NCBI RefSeq assembly: GCF_024505145.1
Contig: NZ_JANIAA010000001.1
Location: forward strand, 744,001 to 808,000
From: Streptomyces rugosispiralis
GTDB lineage: Bacteria > Actinomycetota > Actinomycetes > Streptomycetales > Streptomycetaceae
Direction of reading: 5' to 3'
Length of the DNA stretch: 64,000 nucleotides
Below are positions 48,929 to 60,547 of the stretch, piece by piece; position 1 is the stretch's first letter, and each line of letters starts with the position of its first letter. A program made the position numbers and the translations under genes. The notes under the pieces were generated by a model. The model was not told the DNA's origin and searched no databases. It worked only from the letters and a program-made list of their open reading frames with translations.

Positions 48929-50761
48929 ATGACCGTCGCCGAGAGCATTCGCCACCCGACGGACGCGTCCCGCTATGTGCCGATCGCCGAGCACGGTCTG
49001 CTCGGCGACCTGCGCACCGCCGCGCTCGTGGACACGCGCGGCACCATCGACTGGTACTGCCCGGTCCGGTTCGACGCCCCCAGTGTGTTCGCGTCGATCC
49101 TCGACGCCGACCGCGGCGGTTCCTTCCGGCTCACACCCGAGGTGCCCGCCCGGACGAAGCAGTTCTACTTCCCGGACACCAACATCCTCATCACCCGCTT
49201 CTTCGCGGACGACGGGGTCGCCGAGGTCCAGGACTTCATGCCGATCGTGGACGACTCGCGCGAGGCGGACCGGCACCGGCTGATCCGCCGGGTGCTGTGC
49301 GTCCGCGGATCGCTGCCCTTCACCGCCCGGGTGGCGCCCCGGTTCGACTACGGCCGGCAGTCGCACACGGTGCACACCGACAAGGGGCTCACGATCTTCG
49401 AGTCCCCTGAGCTGTCGCTCGCGCTGACCTCCGGCGTCACCGTGGAGATCGACGGACCCGATGCGGTGTCCACGTTCAAGCTGGTCGAGGGCGAGGCCGC
49501 GGTGTTCGCGCTGGACCGGATCGGCGATGCGGTGCAGCCGCGGCACTGCCCGCGGGCGGAGGCGGAGGAGCTGTTCGACGCCACCGTGCGCTACTGGCGC
49601 CGCTGGCTCGCGCAGTCCCGCTACCGCGGGCGGTGGCGGGAGATGGTGCACCGCTCGGCGCTCACCCTCAAGCTGCTCACCTACGCGCCGACCGGCGCCA
49701 TCGTGGCGGCCCCGACGACCAGCCTGCCCGAGCAGATCGGCGGCGAGCGCAACTGGGACTATCGATACCTCTGGGTCCGCGATGCCGCGTTCTGCATCTA
49801 CGCGCTGCTGAGACTGGGCTTCACCCAGGAGGCCGAGGCGTTCGTGCGCTTCCTGTCCGAGGGCATCACCCTGGGGGACGGCCCCGGCGGCCCGCTGCAG
49901 ATCATGTACGGCATCGACGGCCGCAGCGAGATCCCCGAGCAGATGCTCCCCCATCTGGAGGGGCATCTGGGCTCGTCCCCGGTCCGGATCGGCAACGCGG
50001 CGGTCCACCAGCTCCAGCTGGACATCTACGGGGCGCTGGTGGACTCCCTCTACCTCTACGACAAGTGGGGGCAGCCGCTGTCCAGCGACCACTGGGACGC
50101 CGTGTGCAAGCTGGTCGGCTGGGTGTGCGACAACTGGGACCGGCCCGATATGAGCGTCTGGGAGACCCGCGCCGGTCCACAGCACTTCCTGTACTCGCAG
50201 CTGATGTGCTGGGTCGCGATCGAGCGGTCGATGCGCATCGCCCGCCACCGCGGGCTGCCCGCGGACATGTCCCGCTGGTCGGCGGCGCGCGATGACATCT
50301 ACCGCCGGATCATGCGCCGCGGCTGGTCGCCGCGGCGGCGCGCCTTTGTGCAGCGCGAGGGCGAGGAGGTGCTCGACGCCTCGCTGCTGATGATGCCGCT
50401 GTCGAAGTTCATCTCCCCCACCGACCCCAAGTGGCTGTCCACCCTGGACGCGCTGGGCGAGGAACTGGTGGCCGATTCGCTGGTGTACCGCTACGACCCC
50501 ACGGTGAGTCCGGACGGGCTGCGCGGTGCGGAGGGCACCTTCTCGATCTGCTCCTTCTGGTACGTCGAGGCGCTGTCCCGGGCCGGCCGGGTGGACGAGG
50601 CGCGGCTGGCCTTCGAGAAGATGCTCACCTACGCCAACCATGTCGGGCTGTACGCCGAGGAGATCGGCCGCACCGGTGAGCAGATCGGCAACTTCCCGCA
50701 GGCGTTCACCCATCTCGCGCTCATCAGCGCCGCGTTCAACCTCGACCGGGCCCTGGGCTGA
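48929..50761 (+). CDS. glycoside hydrolase family 15 protein (trehalase/glucoamylase type)
   Basis: 610 residues. The N-terminal beta domain (IAEHGLLGDLRTAALVDTRG, WYCPVRFDAPSVFASILD) and the C-terminal (alpha/alpha)6 barrel match actinobacterial GH15 proteins, several of which are trehalases. GGERNWDYRYLWVRDAAF is the conserved barrel motif, and the catalytic acid and base are expected at the Glu of VWETR and of EGTFSICSFW. There is no signal peptide, so it is intracellular, fitting breakdown of trehalose or glycogen-derived sugar. ATG 48929 follows GGGAGG. Confidence 0.9.
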   Translation: MTVAESIRHPTDASRYVPIAEHGLLGDLRTAALVDTRGTIDWYCPVRFDAPSVFASILDADRGGSFRLTPEVPARTKQFYFPDTNILITRFFADDGVAEVQDFMPIVDDSREADRHRLIRRVLCVRGSLPFTARVAPRFDYGRQSHTVHTDKGLTIFESPELSLALTSGVTVEIDGPDAVSTFKLVEGEAAVFALDRIGDAVQPRHCPRAEAEELFDATVRYWRRWLAQSRYRGRWREMVHRSALTLKLLTYAPTGAIVAAPTTSLPEQIGGERNWDYRYLWVRDAAFCIYALLRLGFTQEAEAFVRFLSEGITLGDGPGGPLQIMYGIDGRSEIPEQMLPHLEGHLGSSPVRIGNAAVHQLQLDIYGALVDSLYLYDKWGQPLSSDHWDAVCKLVGWVCDNWDRPDMSVWETRAGPQHFLYSQLMCWVAIERSMRIARHRGLPADMSRWSAARDDIYRRIMRRGWSPRRRAFVQREGEEVLDASLLMMPLSKFISPTDPKWLSTLDALGEELVADSLVYRYDPTVSPDGLRGAEGTFSICSFWYVEALSRAGRVDEARLAFEKMLTYANHVGLYAEEIGRTGEQIGNFPQAFTHLALISAAFNLDRALG

Positions 50762-50805
50762 CGGCGCGGGCACGCGTCCCGGCGGGGTCACGCCCCCCGG
50801 CGGGG

Positions 50806-52562
<1,757 letters not shown>

Positions 52563-53708
52563 GTGAAGATCGCTCGTATCGAGACATTCCTGGCCCCGCC
52601 GCGCTGGATGTTCGTCCGGGTGGAGACCGACGAGGGGGTGGTCGGCTGGGGCGAGCCGGTGGTCGAGGGGCGGGCCGAGCCGGTCCGCGCCGCGGTCGAG
52701 GTGCTCACCGAGTATCTGATCGGCCAGGACCCCATGCGGATCGAGGACCACTGGCAGGTGATGACCAAGGGTGGCTTCTACCGTGGCGGACCGGTCCTCT
52801 CCAGCGCCGTCTCCGGGCTCGACCAGGCGCTGTGGGACATCAAGGGCAAGCACTACGGCGTACCGGTGTACCAGCTGCTCGGCGGTCCGGTGCGGGAGCG
52901 GATCCGCGCGTACGCCTGGATCGGCGGCGATGAGCCCGAGGAGATCCGCGACGCGCTCACCGCGCAGATCGAGGCGGGGTTCACCGCCGTCAAGATGAAC
53001 GGCTGCGGCCGGATGACCCCGGTCGCCACCCGGGCGGAGATACGCGCGGCGGTGCGCCGCGCCGAGACCGCCCGTGAGGTCCTCGGCGACGACCGCGACT
53101 TCGGCCTCGACTTCCACGGCCGGGTCTCCCCCGCCAACGCCCGGCGGCTGCTGCCGCTGCTCGCCGAGGCGGCGCCGCTGTTCGTCGAGGAGCCGGTGCT
53201 CTCCGAGCACATGGACATCGTCCCGGACCTGGTGAACGCCTCCCCCATCCCCATCGCGCTCGGTGAGCGCCTGTACTCGCGGCGCGAGTTCATCGCCCCG
53301 CTGCGAGCCGGGGTGGCCATCCTGCAGCCCGATATCTCGCATGCGGGCGGCATCTCCGAGCTGCGGCGCATCGCCGCCCTCGCCGAGCCCCACGGCGCCC
53401 AGCTCGCCCCGCACTGCCCGCTCGGGCCGGTGGCGCTCGCCGCCAGTCTGCAGCTGGCCTTCACCACCCCGAACTTCCTCATCCAGGAGCAGAGCATCGG
53501 CATCCACTACAACCAGGGCGCCGAACTCCTGGACTACGTGGCCGATCCGGAGCCCTTCCGGTTCACCGCCGGGCAGCTGTCGCGCACCGACCGCCCGGGG
53601 CTCGGGATCGAGGTGGACGAGGCCGCGGTGCGCACCGCCGACCGCCGCGGCCACGCGTGGCGGAATCCGGTGTGGCGCCATGCGGACGGCTCGCTCGCCG
53701 AGTGGTGA
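52563..53708 (+). CDS. enolase-superfamily dehydratase, DgoD (D-galactonate dehydratase)-like
   Basis: 381 residues, the normal DgoD length. The N-terminal capping domain (KIARIETFLAPPRWMFVRVE) is followed by the barrel with metal ligands Asp (FGLDFHGR), Glu (LFVEEPV) and Glu (ALGERLYSR). His of LAPHCPLGP near the end is one of the DgoD catalytic histidines. It would dehydrate D-galactonate or a related sugar acid to a 2-keto-3-deoxy acid. No galactonate kinase or aldolase gene is adjacent. The GTG start at 52563 follows GGGAAGGACA. Confidence 0.87.
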   Translation: MKIARIETFLAPPRWMFVRVETDEGVVGWGEPVVEGRAEPVRAAVEVLTEYLIGQDPMRIEDHWQVMTKGGFYRGGPVLSSAVSGLDQALWDIKGKHYGVPVYQLLGGPVRERIRAYAWIGGDEPEEIRDALTAQIEAGFTAVKMNGCGRMTPVATRAEIRAAVRRAETAREVLGDDRDFGLDFHGRVSPANARRLLPLLAEAAPLFVEEPVLSEHMDIVPDLVNASPIPIALGERLYSRREFIAPLRAGVAILQPDISHAGGISELRRIAALAEPHGAQLAPHCPLGPVALAASLQLAFTTPNFLIQEQSIGIHYNQGAELLDYVADPEPFRFTAGQLSRTDRPGLGIEVDEAAVRTADRRGHAWRNPVWRHADGSLAEW

Positions 53709-53993
53709 GCCCGGTCCCGCGCGGGGTGGTGGCTGAGCCGTCGCCGCTGGCTCCCGGCTCCACCCCCACCGATCCCAGCGTCTAAGCGGCGGTTCGGGTC
53801 CATGTACAGCGCCACCCGGCGCGGTCGCGGGGCCACTCTGCGTATCCCCGGCGACCATGGACGAGAGGACCGGTTGCCGTGCCGCGCGCCATCCACGAGA
53901 ACTCGATCACACCCCGGGCGTCCCACGTGGTGGGCGGCAGTAGGGTTCGCCGACAAGCGTGTGTTGGTAACGGGCAGGTAGAAGGGATCGGGC

Positions 53994-56900
53994 ATGTTCC
54001 GCAAGGTGCTGGTCGCCAATCGTGGTGAGATCGCCATTCGCGCCTTCCGCGCCGGCTATGAGCTGGGCGCGAGAACCGTCGCCGTTTTCCCGCACGAGGA
54101 CCGCAACTCACTGCACCGGCTGAAGGCCGACGAGGCGTACGAGATCGGTGAGCCGGGCCATCCGGTGCGGGCCTATCTCTCCGTCGAGGAGATCATCCGC
54201 GCGGCGCGCAAGGCGGGCGCGGACGCGGTGTACCCCGGATACGGCTTCCTGTCCGAGAACCCCGATCTCGCACGCGCGTGCGAGGAGGCGGGGATCACGT
54301 TCGTGGGGCCCAGCGCGCAGATCCTGGAGCTCACCGGGAACAAGGCACGCGCGGTGGCCGCGGCCCGTGCGGCCGGGGTGCCGGTGCTGGGCTCCTCCGA
54401 GCCGTCGACCGATGTGGACGAGCTGGTCCGGGCCGCGGACGAGCTCGGATTCCCGGTGTTCGTCAAGGCCGTCGCCGGTGGTGGCGGGCGCGGGATGCGC
54501 AGGGTCGAGAGCCGGGAGACGCTGCGCGAGTCCATCGAGGCGGCGGCGCGGGAGGCCGAGTCCGCCTTCGGCGATGCCACGGTCTTCCTGGAGAAGGCGG
54601 TGGTGGAGCCCCGCCATATCGAGGTGCAGATCCTCGCCGACGGCGAGGGCGATGTCATCCATCTGTTCGAGCGCGACTGTTCGGTGCAGCGGCGCCACCA
54701 GAAGGTGATCGAGCTGGCTCCCGCGCCCAACCTCGATCCGGAGCTAAGGGCCCGGATCTGCGAGGACGCGGTGAAGTTCGCCCGGGAGATCGGCTATCGC
54801 AACGCCGGTACGGTGGAGTTCCTCCTCGACCGCGACGGCCGCCATGTGTTCATCGAGATGAATCCGCGGATCCAGGTCGAGCACACGGTGACCGAGGAGA
54901 TCACCGATGTGGACCTCGTCCAGTCGCAACTGCGGATCGCCGCCGGTCAGACACTGTCCGACCTCGGGCTCTCCCAGGACACCATGTATCTGCGGGGTGC
55001 GGCGCTGCAGTGCCGGATCACCACCGAGGACCCGGCCAACGGCTTCCGCCCGGACACCGGGATGATCAGCGCGTACCGCTCCCCGGGCGGATCGGGCATC
55101 CGGCTTGACGGTGGCACCACCCACTCCGGTGCGGAGATCAGCGCCCACTTCGACTCGATGCTGGTCAAGCTGACCTGCCGGGGGCGGGACTTCGCCACCG
55201 CGGTCGGCCGCGCCCGGCGCGCGGTGGCCGAGTTCCGCATCCGCGGGGTGTCCACCAACATCCCCTTCCTCCAGGCGGTGCTGGACGATCCGGACTTCCG
55301 GGCCGGGCAGGTCACCACGTCGTTCATCGAGCAGCGGCCGCATCTGCTGACGGCGCGTCACTCCGCCGACCGCGGAACCAAGTTGCTCACCTATCTCGCC
55401 GACATCACGGTGAACAAGCCCCATGGCGAGCGGCCCCATCTGATCGACGCGACCACCAAGCTTCCCCCGGTGCCGGACACCGAGCCGCCCGCCGGCTCCA
55501 AGCAGCTCCTCACCGAGCTGGGCCCGGAGGGGTTCGCGCGCCGGCTGCGCGAGTCGCCCACCATCGGTGTCACCGACACCACCTTCCGGGACGCGCACCA
55601 GTCGCTGCTGGCCACCCGGGTCCGCAGCAAGGACCTGCTGGCCGTGGCCCCGGTGGTGGCGCGGACCGTGCCGGAACTGCTGTCGCTGGAGTGCTGGGGC
55701 GGGGCCACCTACGACGTGGCGCTGCGCTTCCTCGCCGAGGACCCCTGGGAGCGGCTGGCCAAGCTGCGCGAGGCGGTGCCCAACATCTGTCTGCAGATGC
55801 TGCTGCGCGGCCGCAACACCGTGGGCTACACGCCGTACCCGACCGAGGTGACCACCTCCTTCGTACGGGAGGCCACGGCCACCGGGATCGACATCTTCCG
55901 GATCTTCGACGCGCTGAACGACATCGGGCAGATGCGGCCCGCGATCGACGCGGTGCGGGAGACCGGCTCGGCCGTCGCCGAGGTGGCGCTCTGCTACACC
56001 TCCGACCTGTCCGATCCCTCGGAGCGGCTCTACACCCTCGACTACTATCTGCGGCTCGCCGAGCAGATCGTGGACGCGGGCGCGCATGTGCTGGCCATCA
56101 AGGACATGGCGGGGCTGCTGCGCGCACCGGCCGCGGCGAAGCTGGTCTCCGCGCTGCGCCGGGAGTTCGACCTGCCGGTGCACATCCACACCCATGACAC
56201 CGCGGGCGGTCAGCTCGCCACCTATCTCGCGGCGGTCCAGGCCGGTGCGGACGCGGTGGACGGCGCGGTGGCCTCCATGGCGGGCACCACCTCCCAGCCG
56301 TCGCTGTCGGCGATCGTGGCCGCCACCGACCACTCCGACCGGCCGACCGGTCTCGACCTCGAGGCGATCGGCGGCCTGGAGCCGTACTGGGAGGCCGTAC
56401 GCAAGATCTACGCACCGTTCGAGGCGGGCCTCGCCGCGCCGACCGGGCGGGTGTACCACCATGAGATCCCCGGTGGTCAGCTGTCCAATCTGCGCACCCA
56501 GGCCATCGCGCTCGGCCTCGGCGACCGCTTCGAGGACATCGAGGCGATGTACACCGCCGCGGACCGGATCCTGGGTCATCTGGTGAAGGTCACCCCGTCG
56601 TCGAAGGTGGTCGGCGATCTCGCGCTGCACCTGGTGGGGGCGGGGGTGTCGCCGGAGGACTTCGAGGCGCGGCCGGGCCGGTACGACATCCCGGACTCGG
56701 TCATCGGCTTCCTCCGCGGCGAGCTGGGCAATCCGCCGGGCGGCTGGCCCGAGCCGTTCCGCGGCAAGGCGCTGGAGGGCCGCGCCGCCGCCAAGCCGGT
56801 GGCCGCGGAGCTGTCCGCGGAGGACCGGGAGCAGTTGGAGAAGGATCCGCGGGCCACGCTGAACCGGCTGCTGTTCCCCGGCCCGACCAAGGAGTTCGAG

Positions 56901-57371
56901 GCGCAGCGGCAGGCCCATGGTGACACCAGCGTGCTGGACAGCAAGGACTTCTTCTACGGGCTGCGCCCGCGGCAGGAGTACACGGTGGACCTCGAGCCGG
57001 GTGTCCGGCTGCTGATCGAACTGGAGGCCATCGGCGACGCCGACGAGCGCGGTATGCGCACGGTGATGGCCTCGCTGAACGGCCAGTTGCGCCCGGTCCA
57101 GGTGCGGGACACCTCGGCGGCCTCCGATGTGCCGGCCACCGAGAAGGCCGACCGGAGCAACCCCGGCCATGTGGCGGCGCCCTTCGCGGGTGTGGTGACG
57201 CTGGCGGTGGCCGAGGGCGACCAGGTGGAGGCCGGTGCCACCATCGGCACGATCGAGGCGATGAAGATGGAGGCCACCATCGCGGCCCCGAAGAGCGGGA
57301 CCGTGTCGCGCATCGCCATCAACACGATTCAGCAGGTGGAGGGCGGCGATCTGCTGGTCGCCCTGAACTGA
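53994..57371 (+). CDS. pyc: pyruvate carboxylase
   Basis: 1125 residues, full-length single-chain enzyme. The biotin carboxylase domain (1-450) has FRKVLVANRGEIAIRAFRAG, the glycine-rich ATP loop AVAGGGGRGMR and FIEMNPRIQVEHTVTEE. The carboxyltransferase domain begins at ~520 (VTDTTFRDAHQSLLATRVR) with HIHTHDTAGGQ. The C-terminal biotinyl domain carries the biotinylated lysine in IEAMKMEA. It converts pyruvate plus bicarbonate to oxaloacetate. ATG 53994 follows AGAAGGGATCGGGC. It is monocistronic; the next gene is convergent. Confidence 0.97.
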   Translation: MFRKVLVANRGEIAIRAFRAGYELGARTVAVFPHEDRNSLHRLKADEAYEIGEPGHPVRAYLSVEEIIRAARKAGADAVYPGYGFLSENPDLARACEEAGITFVGPSAQILELTGNKARAVAAARAAGVPVLGSSEPSTDVDELVRAADELGFPVFVKAVAGGGGRGMRRVESRETLRESIEAAAREAESAFGDATVFLEKAVVEPRHIEVQILADGEGDVIHLFERDCSVQRRHQKVIELAPAPNLDPELRARICEDAVKFAREIGYRNAGTVEFLLDRDGRHVFIEMNPRIQVEHTVTEEITDVDLVQSQLRIAAGQTLSDLGLSQDTMYLRGAALQCRITTEDPANGFRPDTGMISAYRSPGGSGIRLDGGTTHSGAEISAHFDSMLVKLTCRGRDFATAVGRARRAVAEFRIRGVSTNIPFLQAVLDDPDFRAGQVTTSFIEQRPHLLTARHSADRGTKLLTYLADITVNKPHGERPHLIDATTKLPPVPDTEPPAGSKQLLTELGPEGFARRLRESPTIGVTDTTFRDAHQSLLATRVRSKDLLAVAPVVARTVPELLSLECWGGATYDVALRFLAEDPWERLAKLREAVPNICLQMLLRGRNTVGYTPYPTEVTTSFVREATATGIDIFRIFDALNDIGQMRPAIDAVRETGSAVAEVALCYTSDLSDPSERLYTLDYYLRLAEQIVDAGAHVLAIKDMAGLLRAPAAAKLVSALRREFDLPVHIHTHDTAGGQLATYLAAVQAGADAVDGAVASMAGTTSQPSLSAIVAATDHSDRPTGLDLEAIGGLEPYWEAVRKIYAPFEAGLAAPTGRVYHHEIPGGQLSNLRTQAIALGLGDRFEDIEAMYTAADRILGHLVKVTPSSKVVGDLALHLVGAGVSPEDFEARPGRYDIPDSVIGFLRGELGNPPGGWPEPFRGKALEGRAAAKPVAAELSAEDREQLEKDPRATLNRLLFPGPTKEFEAQRQAHGDTSVLDSKDFFYGLRPRQEYTVDLEPGVRLLIELEAIGDADERGMRTVMASLNGQLRPVQVRDTSAASDVPATEKADRSNPGHVAAPFAGVVTLAVAEGDQVEAGATIGTIEAMKMEATIAAPKSGTVSRIAINTIQQVEGGDLLVALN

Positions 57372-57424
57372 GCCGGGAACACCTCCTGCCACGAGCCGCC
57401 GTCACCGGCCCCCCGGCCCTCGGG

Positions 57425-58087
57425 TCAGGGGCGGCCGGGGGCGGCGGCTTCGTATGCCCGCAGAAAGGTGTCCACCGCGGCTCGGGCGACCGTGCGGGTC
57501 TCGGCCGTGGAGACCTTGCGGGTGCCCAGCCGGGACCGCATCTCCATGGGGCCGGTGAGCAGTGCGAGCAACTGCTCCGCGGCCTGCGCCGGATCACCTG
57601 GCCGCAGCCGTCCGGACAGCGACAGCCTGGCCAGCCGGTCCGCCAGCGCCTCACCGAGCCGGATGGCCGTACGCCCCTGGACGGTCTCGATCAGATCGGG
57701 GAAGTCGGCCGCCTGGGCGTAGGTGAGCCGCCGCAGGGCGCGGGAACGCTCACCGCAGCACACCTGGAGCATCCGGTACGCCATGTCCTCCAGGGCGGCG
57801 CGCAGATCGTCGCCGGGCTCGCGCAGCCGCTCGACGACGGCGAGGTTCTCGGCCATCACGGCGTCTGCAGCGGCCTCGATGGCATGGCGGAACAGGGTCT
57901 CCTTGTCGGTGAGGTGGTTGTAGACCGTGGGCTTGGCGACCCCCGCCTCATTCGCGATCTCCTGGACACACGACTGTCCGTACCCCCGGCGCGCGAAGAC
58001 GGTGAACGCGGCGTCAAGGATCGCCTGCCGCTTGTCGATACGCCCTCGCGGAACCTTCCGCCCGGACGGGGCTGTCACTGCCGTCAT
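57425..58087 (-). CDS. TetR-family regulator
   Basis: 220 residues. The HTH lies at about 20-66 (RQAILDAAFTVFARRGYGQSCV, EIANEAGVAKPTVYNHLTDKETLF). The C-terminal domain is of the AefR/TetR_C type, with GTRKVSTAETR near the end. It is divergent from the Dabb-domain gene, and the gap holds two palindromes with the same core (TGAACTC), one near each promoter, so it should repress both genes. ATG 58087 was preferred; an upstream ATG would run across the first operator. Confidence 0.88.
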   Translation of the reverse strand: MTAVTAPSGRKVPRGRIDKRQAILDAAFTVFARRGYGQSCVQEIANEAGVAKPTVYNHLTDKETLFRHAIEAAADAVMAENLAVVERLREPGDDLRAALEDMAYRMLQVCCGERSRALRRLTYAQAADFPDLIETVQGRTAIRLGEALADRLARLSLSGRLRPGDPAQAAEQLLALLTGPMEMRSRLGTRKVSTAETRTVARAAVDTFLRAYEAAAPGRP

Positions 58088-58116
58088 CCGCGCATCGTAT
58101 CCCACGACGCTCCGAA

Positions 58117-58134
58117 TTGAACTCCTCGGTTCAA
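58117..58134. promoter_or_regulatory. TetR operator 1: TTGAAC-N6-GTTCAA
   Basis: A perfect inverted repeat 30 bp upstream of the tetR start. It shares the TGAAC(TC) half-site with operator 2. Confidence 0.7.
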
Positions 58135-58177
58135 GAATCCCAACCCCCTTGTTCATTGACTGGTCCGGCCATTAATT

Positions 58178-58193
58178 TGAACTCACGAGTTCA
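58178..58193. promoter_or_regulatory. TetR operator 2: TGAACTC-AC-GAGTTCA
   Basis: A perfect 7-bp-arm palindrome 20 bp upstream of the Dabb gene start and overlapping its promoter/leader. Same half-site as operator 1. Confidence 0.7.
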
Positions 58194-58212
58194 CCAACGG
58201 AGGGAACCACCC

Positions 58213-58632
58213 ATGCTGGTCAATGTGTTGCGGTTCAGCTTCAAGGACGGCACGACGGAGCAGGAGAAGGCCGAGGTGCTGGCGTTGATGCGCCGCACGG
58301 GCGCGGTGGAGGCGGTCTCGTTCTCCGCCGCCGGCCAGTTCCTCGGCGACTCCGCCGAGGGCTTCACCCACGCCTACTGCGCGGCGGTGACCGATCTGGA
58401 GGCACTGGACCGGTATCTGCACGACCCGGTGCACATCGCGGGCGACGACGAGATCCTTCCCCATATCGCGAAGCTCTCGGCGTTCCAGCTGTCGGACGAC
58501 ATGGACCCCACCCTCGGCGAACGGGTCATGGGCATGCATCTGAAGAAGGTGGCGACGTACCCGCGGTGGGGTCAGGCGCTCGACGCGATCTCGGACCTCG
58601 GGGGTCCGTCCGGAAGCTCTTCCACCGGCTGA
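58213..58632 (+). CDS. Dabb (stress-responsive alpha/beta-barrel) domain protein
   Basis: 139 residues. The ferredoxin-like Dabb pattern is visible: strand MLVNVLRFSFKDG, helix with EQEKAEVLALMRR, strand AVEAVSFSAAGQFLG, then THAYCAAVTDLEALDRYLHDPVH. Family members are small dimeric proteins including olivetolic acid cyclase-like enzymes and stress proteins; function here is unknown. ATG 58213 follows GGAGGGAACC. The gene is controlled most likely by the divergent TetR through operator 58178-58193. Its 3' end overlaps the tail of the convergent MFS pseudogene by 61 bp. Confidence 0.8.
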   Translation: MLVNVLRFSFKDGTTEQEKAEVLALMRRTGAVEAVSFSAAGQFLGDSAEGFTHAYCAAVTDLEALDRYLHDPVHIAGDDEILPHIAKLSAFQLSDDMDPTLGERVMGMHLKKVATYPRWGQALDAISDLGGPSGSSSTG

Positions 58633-60070
58633 TCCTCGGGCCGCCGCGGGGCGGATCGACCGGGCAGCCTGGTGGCCAGCAGCGCACCGGCCGCGGCCAC
58701 GGCCGCGAGGACCGTCAGCGCGGGTCCCATCGCCGAGAGGAAGACATCGGCCGCCCAGCGCGGCCCGTCGCCGGGCGGCCGTCCGCCCGTGCCGTCCCGC
58801 CCGGCCATGCTCATCAGCGTGGTCGCGGCCGCGACCCCCAGCGCGGGCCCGATGTTCATGGCGGTCTGCTGGAGTCCGCCCGCCACCCCGGCGGTGTCCA
58901 CGGACGCGTCCCGCACGACGACGGTGGTCGCGGTGACCATCACGGTGGCGAAACCCGCGCCCAGCAGGAGAAAGCAGCCACCGATCGCCTCGGCGCCCGA
59001 GCCCCGGCCCAGACGGGACATCAGCAGCACACCGGCCACCACCAGAACCATCCCCGCCACCGCCGTCCGGCGGGGCCCCTGACGGCGGGTCAGCATCGCC
59101 GCCACCGGCGCGCCCAGCACCATCATCACCGCGAGCGGCAGCGCCCGCAGCCCGCTGTCGAGCGGATCCAGCGCGAGCACGTCCTGCAAGTAGTACGTGC
59201 CGAGGAACAGCGCCCCGAACAGTGCGGCCGACGCGGCCACCAGCACACCGAGCGCCGGGCCCGCGGTATCCGACCGCAGCACACCCGGCGGCACCAGCGG
59301 ATCCCCCGTCCGGCGCTCATGCCGTACGAAGGCGCCTCCGGCCGCCACGGCGCATCCGAGCCCGAGCGCGGTCGCCACCGTCCAGCCGGTCTCGGGGACG
59401 CCGACGAGCGTGTGCACCAGCCCGGCCAGCGCCACCGCGAGCAGGCCCGCACCCGGCAGATCGAGCCGCGGCCGGGCGGACTCACGGGGCGTCGCCGGGG
59501 CGCGGACGGCGGGTGCCGAAGGGGCCTGGACGGCGAGCGCCGCCAGACCCATGGCGAGGGCGGGCGCGACATTGACGAAGAACACCGCCCGCCACCCCAG
59601 ATGGGTGGTCAGCGCCCCGCCAACCAGCGGACCGGCCACGGCCGCCAGCCCGATGGCGCCGGTCCGCACGGCGACCGGCCCGCCGATCCGGTCGGGCGGA
59701 TACGCGGCCCGCAGCATCCCGAGGGTGGCGGGTTGCAGCAGCGCCCCGAAAACCCCTGGGCGACCCGCAGTCCGATCACCCAGCCGATGCCACCCGCGAG
59801 CCCGATGCCCGCCGAGGCGGCACCGAAGCCCAGCATCCCGATGGCGAAGACGCGCCGATGGCCGTAGCGGTCGCCGAGGCGGCCCGCGAAGACCAGCAGA
59901 CTCGCCACGGCGATCAGATATCCGGTGCTGGTCCACTGCACCTGGGCGAATGTGGCGTTCAGGTCCCGTTGCAGCCGGGGCTGGGCGACCGTCAGCACGG
60001 TGCCGTCCAGGGCGACGATCACGGCTCCGGTGACGCTCGCGACGAGGGTGAGGCGCCGTCCGCGCGGGCA
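58572..60070 (-). pseudogene. DHA2-type (14-helix) MFS exporter interrupted by a one-base deletion
   Basis: From ~60070 the frame reads RRLTLVASVTGAVIVALDGT, then TVAQPRLQRDLNATFAQVQW and GRLGDRYGHRRVF, a typical EmrB/QacA exporter N-terminus, up to RVAQGF. There it derails: at the four-A run 59749-59752 (plus strand) one base is missing. With five A/T the protein would read RVAQGFFGALLQPATLGML and continue in the other frame (WTSQL-type helices to LATRLPGR) down to 58572. Apart from this the sequence is intact and well biased, so the lesion is recent or an assembly error. The start has been lost by fusion to a TetR fragment upstream. Confidence 0.78.
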
Positions 60071-60331
60071 GTCGTGACGGAACATCAGCTCGAACATGCC
60101 GCGGTTGGTCAGCGCGAAGTCGAGCCAGCTCCGCGCCAGCGCCGTCAACTGCTCACGGGGATCGCCCTCATGGGCGGCGATCGCCGCACCGGCCTGCGCG
60201 GCCAGGCTCTCGAAGCCACGGCGCGCGATGGCGGACAGCAGGGACAGATGCGTCGGGAAGTACCGCCGCGGCGCGCCGTGGGACACCCCGGCCCGACGGG
60301 CGATCTCCCGCGGCGAAAGGGCCGTAGACAC
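60071..60331 (-). pseudogene. truncated TetR-family gene fused in frame to the MFS gene
   Basis: 87 codons covering the second half of a TetR DNA-binding domain (LSPREIARRAGVSHGAPRRYF) and part of the ligand domain (FESLAAQAGAAIAAHEGDPREQ, ending FELMFRHD), then directly the MFS start. The usual first helix is missing, as is the rest of the C-terminal domain. Deletion seems to have removed the junction between a TetR gene and its exporter. The GTG at 60331 could still start a chimeric product. Confidence 0.7.
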
Positions 60332-60547
60332 TGTCTACGGGTTCATAAGAACGAACAAACGCTCAAGATGGGGGACATAGATGCCGCCATATGCACCAGA
60401 AGGAGGCAGATTTGTTCAGCTACCTGAACCTATTCTCGGGTAAAGAACTGCCCGTGAGCCTTGACGGTCCATTTGGTCCGGTCCAATCTGCGTGGTGCGC
60501 CATGAGCACGCCACTCCTTTACCGGATCAGGAAGGAAGTCAACGACC
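60332..60547. promoter_or_regulatory. upstream region of the Tat-exported lyase-like gene
   Basis: 216 bp, more AT-rich than average. It contains TTTGGTCCGGTCCAA (about 60473-60486), a short dyad with a repeated GGTCC core that could be an operator. Confidence 0.3.

Noticed and set aside
54744..57392. 882-codon open frame antisense to pyruvate carboxylase
   Set aside because: It is an expected by-product of GC-biased third positions opposite a real gene. The plus-strand protein is an unmistakable full-length carboxylase.
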